A DNA stretch of 28,099 nt from CAYJLW01 sp964370965 (lineage in GTDB: Bacteria; Actinomycetota; Acidimicrobiia; UBA2766), in contig CAYJLW010000053.1 in the NCBI GenBank assembly GCA_964370965.1, positions 1 through 28,099 on the forward strand, written 5' to 3'. Under the pieces are notes generated by a model, which had not been told where the DNA came from, did not search any database, and worked only from the letters and a program-made list of their open reading frames with translations. The translations under genes were made by a program, and so were the position numbers. Numbering within the stretch: the stretch's first letter is position 1; each line of letters begins with the position of its first letter. Shown here one piece after another: positions 6,023 to 13,343 of the stretch.

Positions 6023-9000
6023 GTGGCCTACCTCACCCCCGCCGACCTCGAGGAGCTCGTCTCCCGCACCGGCCTCGCGCCGGCGGACGAGGACGCCCTC
6101 ACAGCGGCGCTCGCCGACGCCGCCGACCCCCTCACCGCGCTGTCGGCACTCACCGGCCTCGCCGCCGCAGCGCCGGGCCCCACGGGGCGGGCCCTCGCCC
6201 GGGACCGGCCCCGGCGGGCGCTCGTCGCGGTCCTGGGCACCTCCCGCTCCCTCGGCCGCTGGCTGGCGTCGCGCCCCGACGCCCTCGGCTTCCTCGACGG
6301 CGCGAGTGACGCCCCTCTCGCCCTCGCCGGCAGGCAGGCCCTGGTCGAACACGCCCTGGACGCCGTCGGCGGCGCCGCCCGGCCCGAGGGGGCACTGCGC
6401 ACCTTCAAGCGGGAACGGCTCCTGGAGCTCGCCGCCGCCGACCTCCTCGGGGAGACCGCTCTCCCGGTCGTGGCGGCCGCCCTCGCCGACCTCGCCGACG
6501 CCTGCCTGGAAGCGGCCGTGGTCCTGGCCGACGCCCCCGGCCTCGCCGTCGTGGGCATGGGCAAGCTGGGCGGGAACGAGCTCAACTACAGCTCCGACGT
6601 CGACGTCCTCTTCGTCTCCCCCGACGGCGACGTCCGGGGGGCCCGACGCGTCATCGAAATCATGGCGGAACCCCTGCCAGAGGGCATCGTGTGGCGGGTG
6701 GACGCGGACCTCCGCCCGGAGGGCCGGGCGGGCCCCCTCACCCGCACACCGGAGTCCTACCTCGCCTACTACCGGCGCTGGGCGGACGCCTGGGAGTTCC
6801 AGGCGCTCATCAAACGGCGACCTGTGGCCGGCGACCACGAACTCGGGGCGGACCTCTGCGCCGCCCTCGAGGAGCTCGTGTACCCGGCGGCCTGGCCGGC
6901 GGACACCCTGGCAAGCCTGCGGGCGATGAAGGCCCGGGCGGAGGCCCAGCTGTCCCGAACGGGTCTCGCCGAACGCGAGGTGAAGCTGGGCCCGGGAGGC
7001 ATCCGGGACGTCGAGTTCGCCGTGCAACTCCTCCAGCTCGTCCACGGCCACGGCGACCCCGACATCCGCTCGCCGAACACCCTCGCCGCCCTCGAGCGTC
7101 TCGCCGAGAACGGCTACGTCGACCCCGTGGACGCCGACACGCTCGCCGACTCCTACGCCACCCTGCGCACGGTGGAGCACCGCCTGCAGCTCCGGGACGA
7201 GGCCCAGGTGCATGCGCTCCCCGCCGACCCGGGGGAGCTCGAGTTCCTCGCCCGCGGGCTCGGCTACCGTCCGGACGCCCACGCCCCCGCCGCCGAACAC
7301 TTCCTGGCGGACTTCGGTCGCAACGTGGCCACGGTCCGCGGTGTCCACGAGCGGCTCTTCTACCGGCCCCTCCTGGAAGCCTTCACCGCCGAGGACGAAC
7401 GGGCGCACATCTCCGCCGAGGCCGCCGAGGACNNNNNNNNNNNNNNNNNNNNNNNNNNNNNNNNNNNNNNNNNNNNNNNNNNNNNNNNNNNNNNNNNNNN
7501 NNNNNNNNNNNNNNNNNNNNNNNNNNNNNNNNAGCCTTCACCGCCGAGGACGAACGGGCGCACATCTCCGCCGAGGCCGCCGAGGACGAACGGGCGCACA
7601 TCTCCGCCGAGGCCGCCGAGGACCGACTCCACGCCTTCGGGTTCGCCAACGCCGCCCGCACCCGGGCCGCTCTCGGCGGTCTCACGTCCGGACTGTCGCG
7701 GCGGAGCCGGCTCATGACCCGCATGCTCCCCCTCCTGCTGGGCTGGCTCACGGACGCTCCCGACCCGGACCTCGGCCTCCTCATGCTGGAACGCCTCACG
7801 GAGAGACCGCATCGGGCGGAGACCCTCACCACGCTCTTCCGGGACTCCCCGCTGGCCGCGCAAAGGCTCTGTCGCGTGCTCGGCACGAGCCGCCCCTTGG
7901 GCGAAACCCTCGAACACGAGCCCGACCTCGTGGGCATGCTCGCCGAGGACCGGCTGCTGGGCGCTCCCCGGTCCCGCGAGGAGCTCCAGCACGAGGCCGA
8001 GAGCCGCCTCGCCTGGCGCCAGAACGCCCCCGAGCGCCGCCGGGCTCTCCGGAACTTCGCCAACCGGGAACGTTCCCGGGTGGGGATCCGGGACCTGCTC
8101 GGCTTCGCGGACACCGAGGACACCGGCCGTGAGCTCACGCGCCTCGCCGAGACCTGCCTGGAGGCGGCCCTGCGCACGTCCGGCGTCGACCCCCTCCGGC
8201 TCCCGCCCGTGGCCGTCGTCGGCCTCGGGCGCCTCGGCGGCGCCGAGCTCTCCTACAGGTCCGACCTCGACGTCGTCATCGTGTACGCCGACGGGGGCGA
8301 CTTCGCCCCCGTGGAACGCCTCGCGGAGAGCCTCATCGACACGCTCTCGGCCCCCTCGCCGGAAGGACGGGCCTTCGAGCTCGACCTCGACCTCCGTCCC
8401 GAGGGAAAGCAGGGTGTCCTCGCCCGCAGCCTCGAGACGTACGTCTCGTACTGGGAGCGCTGGGCGGACACGTGGGAGTTCCAGGCCCTCACCCGGGCCC
8501 GCCCCGTCGCCGGGGACCCCGACCTCGGCGCCGCCTTCATGGAGGCGGCCGCCCCCTTCGTGTACCGCGACCCGATGCCGGCGCAGTGGGCCCTCGACAT
8601 CCGGCGCATGAAGGCCCGTATCGAGAGGGAGCGCCTCCCGAAGCGCAGCGACCCCGCCCGCCACATGAAGCTCGGCCGGGGAGGCCTCGTCGACGTCGAA
8701 TTCGCCGTGCAGTACCTGCAACTCCTCCACGGCGCCGCTCACCCGGAGGTACGCCGGCCGCGCCTCCCCGACGCCCTCGACGCCCTGGGGGCGGCGGGCC
8801 TCCTCGACGCCGACACCGCCGGGCGTCTCGGGGAGGCCTACGCTTTCGCCTGCGGGGTCCGGAACCGTCTCGCCCTCCTCGGCGTCCGCGACCCGGACGT
8901 CCTACCCGACGACGTCGACACCCTCGGGCGCCTCGCCCGCTCCCTGGGCTACGAGCACCACCCGGCCCCCACCCTGCGAGAGGAGTACCGCCGCCTCACC

Positions 9001-9045
9001 CGGCGGGCCCGGCGGGCCGCCGAGGCCGTCCTGTTCCCGGAGTGA
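6023..9045 (+). CDS. glnE: Bifunctional glutamine synthetase adenylyltransferase/deadenylylase (interrupted by an assembly gap)
   Basis: GlnE adds AMP to glutamine synthetase or removes it, setting ammonium assimilation to nitrogen status. It has two nucleotidyltransferase halves. The N-terminal deadenylylase has GMGKLGGNELNYSSDVDVLF (Gly178, Asp192, Asp194), then DADLRPEGR. The C-terminal adenylyltransferase has GLGRLGGAELSYRSDLDVVI, then DLDLRPEGK and MKLGRGGLVDVEFAVQYLQL. The start is GTG at 6023 with AGGA 6 nt upstream. One hundred N at 7433-7532 split the gene, and the two sides are in different frames only because 100 is not a multiple of three. The same 55 bp flank both sides; collapsing them restores one frame of about 955 residues, normal for the family. 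The linker at the join contains a 12-residue tandem repeat. It is divergent from nadE. Confidence 0.93.
7433..7532. other. 100-N scaffold gap inside glnE with 55-bp duplicated flanks
   Basis: Bases 7378-7432 and 7533-7587 are identical over 55 bp. The N run is exactly 100, the usual placeholder for unknown length. This is the signature of two contigs ending in the same assembly k-mer, so the duplication is probably not biological. Confidence 0.85.
7552..7623 (+). repeat. 36-bp tandem repeat in the glnE interdomain linker
   Basis: Two perfect 36-bp copies lie at 7552-7587 and 7588-7623, each encoding ERAHISAEAAED; a third copy at 7397-7432 lies left of the gap. The last two are contiguous sequence and cannot be explained by the gap alone. 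A single copy would fit a normal GlnE, so copy number is uncertain. Confidence 0.7.
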
Positions 9046-9062
9046 GGGACCGCCGCACGTGA

Positions 9063-9068
9063 TAGCGT
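9063..9068 (+). promoter_or_regulatory. Possible -10 box of the Uma2-family gene
   Basis: TAGCGT stands about 80 nt before the Uma2 start, in the gap after glnE. No clear -35 is seen. It is a weak call based on the TAnnnT pattern used elsewhere in the window. Confidence 0.25.
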
Positions 9069-9137
9069 GACCGGCACTTCCCCGAACTTCCCCCGACCCG
9101 TCTTGTGCGCGTGACGTCGGAGGAAGGACCGTGCAGT

Positions 9138-9142
9138 GGAGG
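9138..9142 (+). promoter_or_regulatory. Ribosome binding site choosing the Uma2 start
   Basis: GGAGG is 5 nt before the ATG at 9148. It overlaps the competing GTG at 9136, which is why the shorter start is preferred. Confidence 0.5.
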
Positions 9143-9147
9143 CTTTC

Positions 9148-9708
9148 ATGGGCGACACCGCCCTCACCGGCCCGTACACGATCGAGGACTGGCTCGCCTG
9201 GCCCGAGCCCCGCGAGGGCCGCATCGAGCTCCTCGAAGGGTGGGCGGTCTTGAGTGCCGCGCCCTTGTTCCGCCACCAGAGGATCGCCGTCCGACTCACG
9301 ATCGCCATCGGGGTCCACGTCGAGGCGACCGGCGGCATTCTCGTCGCCAACCCCGGCGTGCGCTTCGACACCCGGAACGGCCTGCAGCCCGACCTCGCAG
9401 TCTGGATCGGAGACCCCGGCATCGAACCGGGCGGCCGCTACGCCGGCCGGCCCCCCGACCTCTGCGTCGAGATCCTCTCGCCCTCCAACAAGGCCCGCGA
9501 CCTCGTCGAGAAGCGGGACGTCTACGAGCGCACCGGAGTCCGCGAGTACTGGGTCGTCGATCCCGCGGCCGACACGGTCACCTGCTACACCCGCCGGAGC
9601 GCCACCGGCCCCTTCGCCGCCCCCGAGACCATCACGGCGCCGGACACCCTGGAGACCCCCCTCCTTCCCGGCCTCGCCGTCGACCTCACGGACGTGCTCG
9701 GGGAGTAG
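9148..9708 (+). CDS. Uma2 family endonuclease-like protein (DUF820)
   Basis: This 186-residue protein has the Uma2/DUF820 restriction-endonuclease-like fold. Its hallmarks are all present: YTIEDWLAW near the N-terminus, EGRIELLEGWAVL with the conserved Glu, LQPDLAVWIGD with the PD part of the catalytic core, and PDLCVEILSPSNKARDLVEK supplying the E-x-I/V-L-S-P-S motif. The domain ends with GVREYWVVDP and LPGLAVDL. Uma2 proteins are abundant in cyanobacteria and actinobacteria and have no settled role; nuclease activity is inferred from the fold. I choose the ATG at 9148 because GGAGG lies 5 nt upstream; a GTG at 9136 with AGGAAGG before it is possible. The gene stands alone after glnE and meets the phytoene synthase gene tail to tail 16 bp later. 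Confidence 0.88.
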   Translation: MGDTALTGPYTIEDWLAWPEPREGRIELLEGWAVLSAAPLFRHQRIAVRLTIAIGVHVEATGGILVANPGVRFDTRNGLQPDLAVWIGDPGIEPGGRYAGRPPDLCVEILSPSNKARDLVEKRDVYERTGVREYWVVDPAADTVTCYTRRSATGPFAAPETITAPDTLETPLLPGLAVDLTDVLGE

Positions 9709-9724
9709 CGCTCAGCGGCCGATG

Positions 9725-10579
9725 TCAGCCGGAGCGTCCTATGAGCACGGCGTGCCGGCCGGCCACGGCGAGCTTCGTGGCGAGCGGCACGACTACCCGA
9801 CCATTGAACACGTCAAATCCATTGGCCTCCAGGCGGTCGAGAATGCGCGAGTAGAGGTCGGCACCAGCCCGCAGACACGCAGCTGATCGACTCGAAAGGT
9901 GCGAGATCCCGATCTCGGCGGACGAGTAGTAGCCCCTGGCGCGTTCGATCTCGAAGCGCATGAGCTCCCGCCATTCCCGGGTCACGAGCCGCTTTCGGGG
10001 ATCCGCACCGAAGCGGTCGAGGTCCTCACGCGGGATGTAGACCCGTCCCCGATCGAGATCCTCGGCGACGTCCCGGATCATGTTGGTGAGGTGGACGGCG
10101 AAGGCGAGATCTCGGCCATACGAGCGTGCCCCGGCGAAATCGGCTTCCAGTATGGGAAGCATCATCTCGCCGGCGGTCACAGAGGATCCGTCCATGTATG
10201 CCGCCAGATCGGCAAACGTATCGAACCCCGTCGCGGTGAGGTCAGCCCGCATTGCGCCGAAGAACCGCTCGAAGAGCGTCGCTGGAAACGCAAACACCCG
10301 CGAGGTGTGAACCATGGCGAAGACGACGGGGTCATCTGCGCGACCGTCATCCAGACCCACCAGGAACTCCCGCTCCAAGGCATCGAGCCGCGCAGCGCGC
10401 TGCTCCACATGGAACGATCCCACGTCGACTATGTCGTCCGCCCGGCGCAGGAACGCGTAGATAGCGTCGATGTGGGGCCGCTTCACAGGCGACATGAGCC
10501 GACTCGCCCAGAAGGACGTGACGCCATGACGACGGTGCATCCTGCGGCAGTTGGAATAAGCCGACTCGAGCGTCGTCAT
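9725..10579 (-). CDS. Phytoene/squalene synthase family prenyltransferase (CrtB-like)
   Basis: This 284-residue enzyme belongs to the family that joins two prenyl diphosphates head to head, making phytoene from geranylgeranyl or squalene from farnesyl diphosphate. The first aspartate-rich motif is DDIVD at residues 48-52, within IYAFLRRADDIVD. The second is RDVAED (Asp170, Asp174), within NMIRDVAEDLDRGRVYIP. The segment YMDGSSVTAGEMM matches the CrtB substrate pocket. Phytoene synthase is likelier than squalene synthase from these motifs, but the product is not decided by sequence. No other carotenoid gene is in the window. It lies 38 bp after the nearer FtsX-domain permease on the same strand and could be its operon partner. 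Its base composition, like that permease's, looks slightly less GC-rich than its surroundings by eye. Confidence 0.85.
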   Translation of the reverse strand: MTTLESAYSNCRRMHRRHGVTSFWASRLMSPVKRPHIDAIYAFLRRADDIVDVGSFHVEQRAARLDALEREFLVGLDDGRADDPVVFAMVHTSRVFAFPATLFERFFGAMRADLTATGFDTFADLAAYMDGSSVTAGEMMLPILEADFAGARSYGRDLAFAVHLTNMIRDVAEDLDRGRVYIPREDLDRFGADPRKRLVTREWRELMRFEIERARGYYSSAEIGISHLSSRSAACLRAGADLYSRILDRLEANGFDVFNGRVVVPLATKLAVAGRHAVLIGRSG

Positions 10580-10617
10580 CGATCCACCCTCATGGACTCG
10601 CTATTCGACACAGAGGC

Positions 10618-13206
10618 TCATTCCTCCCGCAAGGCGGCGACGACATCAAGGCCGCGAAGTTGCGCGAGGGGGAGAATGGCCCCCAGCAGAGACACGACGC
10701 AGGCCACAAAGGCCACGCCGACAACGGACGGCCAGTCGATCACGAACGGGGGGGTCATCGTCGTAGTCACAGGAGCCGAGAGGTTCAGGCCGCCCTGCAA
10801 GAGGAGGCCGACGCCGACTCCGAGGAGGGCGCCGTAGCCGGCGAGCGTGAGGGCATTGCCTATCACGAGTCCGGCTTCCTGCCCGATGGAGAGACCGATC
10901 GTGCGCATGGTGGCTCTCTCCTTACGACGGGCAAGGAGGGAGAGAACGAGCATGTTCAGGACACCAAGCGCGGCTGCCAGCATGGCCATCCAACCCACCG
11001 CAATGAACGGTGCCAGGAACCGGCGCAAAGTCATCTGTGCACCATGAGCAGTCTCCGAGGCGGTCGGGTAGTAGACGCCTTCCTGCCTGGGCATCGCTCT
11101 GCGCAGGCGCGAGGGGGTCACGCGAGGCTTGGGCGTAAACAGAGCCCCCGTCAACGGCGAATCCCAAAGACGGCGCACGACGTCGAGATCCATGAAGACC
11201 ATGGCCCCAAGACCGGAAGGCTCGCCGGCGGCGAGCCTTCCGACCGCCCCCACACGGATTCGCACGTTCCCCTGCACAGTCGGCAACGTGATCGTGGAAC
11301 CGGGTCCTGCGCTGAGGTCGCCCGCTGCGATGTCCGTGAGAATCGCCTCGCCACGGTCGAGGATCGCCTGCCTTTCCACGGCGTCCACGCCTTTGACGTC
11401 GAGCGCCCGCTCCAGGAGCGGACTGTTGCGGTCGAAACCCGCAACCCCCAGACCGCTGTGCAGAACAGTGGCCGTGAGCCTGAACACGTCTGCCGTGAGG
11501 GCAGCCACACCGGAATCCGCTCGAAGTCCGTCAAGGAACTCATCTGACAGAGGCGGGTCGAGAAGGTTGCCCACCTGGCGGGGATACACGACGACGGTAC
11601 CGGCTGAGAGGCGCGGCAGACCCGTGGCCATCGCTTCCTCATTGCTCGCTCTGAAGCCCTGCACGCTCACGAAAATCATGACTCCGAGCCCAATGGTGGC
11701 AATGGTGAGCGCCGTCCGCATGGGCGAGCGATTGAGATCGGAACGCACGATCATGCGAGCTGCGTACGCCTTGTCGGTCGGAATGGGAGGTGGCAGGCGA
11801 ACGAGCAGAGGCGTCACGAACACGAGAACTCCCACGAGGCAAGCAGCCAGAACGGGGATGATGCCGAGCGTCAGGAGCTGGGGCATGCCGCCGTGCCCGC
11901 CGAACCGAGCCAGCAGGAGACACGCGACGATGCCTGCAGCGGGGGCAATCGCGTAGGCAGGCCGGACGAATCCGGTGCGTCCGAACGGGGTGTAGCTACC
12001 CAACAGGGCAATCGGGTCCGTGCTCACGACGGAGTAGACGGTGATTGCAGAGGCGATCACGCCGAGGACGACGGCGACACCGGCTGCGAGGAGGAGCAGA
12101 TTCGCCGGAACTGAGATCTGCGCCACAATCCCTGTGTCGAAGAACAACTCGGCGCCGAGTACACGCACGAGGGCGCTGCCGGCAAGGACGCCGGCTACAC
12201 AGGCGAGGGGAGCCGCGATCACCCCGACCAAGGCCCCCTCCGCGAGGTAGCCGCCCACAAGACGCCGACGGCCGGAGCCGAGCACGTCCACTATCGCGAG
12301 CGAACGGCGACGCTCCACGGCACCCACCAGGAACGTGGACACGGCGAGGAACACCCCCGTGAACGCCGCTATGACACCCACAACGGCGTACAGCTGCTGA
12401 GCGCGAACCATTGTCGGTGGCACGGTGCGACCCGCCAATGGACCGACCACGGCGCCCGGTCCCACAGCGTCCGCCACCGCGGCGGGAGGCATCCGGCGAT
12501 CGGAGAGGACCACGGCCGTGACGCTGCCGGGATGCCCGAGAAGATCGGCAACGTCGGGGACGAGTCCGAAAGCCAGATACCCGTCATTGAGTCGTTCGAG
12601 GCGAGGGTCGAAGGGAGCAAGGCCGGCGACGTGAGCCACAGACCCCCCCGGAAGAAGAACGCGGTCGCCGGGCTGCACGCCGAGAGCCCGGGCCAGCTTG
12701 CGGGTCGGGACCAGCGGGTACCCCGGCCCGAGCACCGCCAACGCCTCGCGCACCCGTGCGCAATCTCGGAGGATCCCCAGGCGGCGCAGACGGCAGTCGC
12801 CGCCAACAAGGATGGCGCCCTGCCCCCGGCCACCTGCAACGACGTTCGCGAAGCCCACGACGACAGGCACTGGCCGTGACTCGCGCGGCACTCGGCCCGC
12901 CGACTCCTCGGGCAGCCAGTCGCCGACGACTGACCGCACAGCCCGTAGGCCGGGCCGCTGAGCGTTCGCGAGGTCGCTGAGCTCGGTGAAGGGGCGATTC
13001 ACGGCTTGGAGGAGAAGAAGAACGGCCAAGAGAGAGCCGGCGCCCAACGCGAGACTGAGAACCGTGAAGACCGTGCGGCGCGGATCCATGCCACGGAGGT
13101 GGATACGGGCGAACGAGGCAAATGCGCCCCCGCCTCGATTCCTGTACCGCAGAGGGAGCGGCGCACCGGCGGCGCCGGTACGCCGGGAGGAGTCCACGAG
13201 TGTCAT
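10618..13206 (-). CDS. FtsX-domain ABC transporter permease, copy 1
   Basis: This 862-residue membrane protein has two FtsX/MacB-type permease units. The first helix is at about residues 46-68, followed by a roughly 200-residue extracytoplasmic domain and several helices including VVGVIAAFTGVFLAVSTFLVG. A second unit begins near TALTIATIGLGVMIFVSVQG and ends with three helices around ALGVLNMLVLSLLARRKERA, where the cytoplasmic Glu-Arg coupling motif sits. Such permeases export lipids, lipoproteins or peptides, or transmit force, using a partner ATPase. No ATPase gene adjoins it. It is closely similar along its length to the permease upstream, including the shared start MTLVDS. The ATG at 13206 is chosen for that reason. 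It reads toward the prenyltransferase gene. Confidence 0.87.
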   Translation of the reverse strand: MTLVDSSRRTGAAGAPLPLRYRNRGGGAFASFARIHLRGMDPRRTVFTVLSLALGAGSLLAVLLLLQAVNRPFTELSDLANAQRPGLRAVRSVVGDWLPEESAGRVPRESRPVPVVVGFANVVAGGRGQGAILVGGDCRLRRLGILRDCARVREALAVLGPGYPLVPTRKLARALGVQPGDRVLLPGGSVAHVAGLAPFDPRLERLNDGYLAFGLVPDVADLLGHPGSVTAVVLSDRRMPPAAVADAVGPGAVVGPLAGRTVPPTMVRAQQLYAVVGVIAAFTGVFLAVSTFLVGAVERRRSLAIVDVLGSGRRRLVGGYLAEGALVGVIAAPLACVAGVLAGSALVRVLGAELFFDTGIVAQISVPANLLLLAAGVAVVLGVIASAITVYSVVSTDPIALLGSYTPFGRTGFVRPAYAIAPAAGIVACLLLARFGGHGGMPQLLTLGIIPVLAACLVGVLVFVTPLLVRLPPPIPTDKAYAARMIVRSDLNRSPMRTALTIATIGLGVMIFVSVQGFRASNEEAMATGLPRLSAGTVVVYPRQVGNLLDPPLSDEFLDGLRADSGVAALTADVFRLTATVLHSGLGVAGFDRNSPLLERALDVKGVDAVERQAILDRGEAILTDIAAGDLSAGPGSTITLPTVQGNVRIRVGAVGRLAAGEPSGLGAMVFMDLDVVRRLWDSPLTGALFTPKPRVTPSRLRRAMPRQEGVYYPTASETAHGAQMTLRRFLAPFIAVGWMAMLAAALGVLNMLVLSLLARRKERATMRTIGLSIGQEAGLVIGNALTLAGYGALLGVGVGLLLQGGLNLSAPVTTTMTPPFVIDWPSVVGVAFVACVVSLLGAILPLAQLRGLDVVAALREE

Positions 13207-13291
13207 CGCTCACCCACCGTGGCAGAGCACGAAGATCGGTTCCGCGGACCAGCCGAAGGGATCCTCACCCAACCGCGGAAGGCAGGGCGTG

Positions 13292-13319
13292 AGTCTACAG
13301 GGACAGGTGTCCCGGTCAC
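13292..13319 (-). promoter_or_regulatory. Promoter of permease copy 1 with a palindrome in its spacer
   Basis: On the minus strand GTGACC (13314-13319) and TAGACT (13292-13297) are 16 nt apart, about 85 nt before the ATG. The spacer contains a perfect inverted repeat, GGGACA-N2-TGTCCC (13300-13313), well placed for a repressor or activator. The -10 box is preceded by CTG, as in the promoter of copy 2. Confidence 0.5.
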
Positions 13320-13343
13320 CCGGGCACGACCTGCGCCGAGTCG

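Noticed and set aside
7397..7717. Apparent frameshift splitting glnE into two genes
   Set aside because: The shift is created by 100 N, which is not a multiple of three; collapsing the 55-bp overlap restores one frame.
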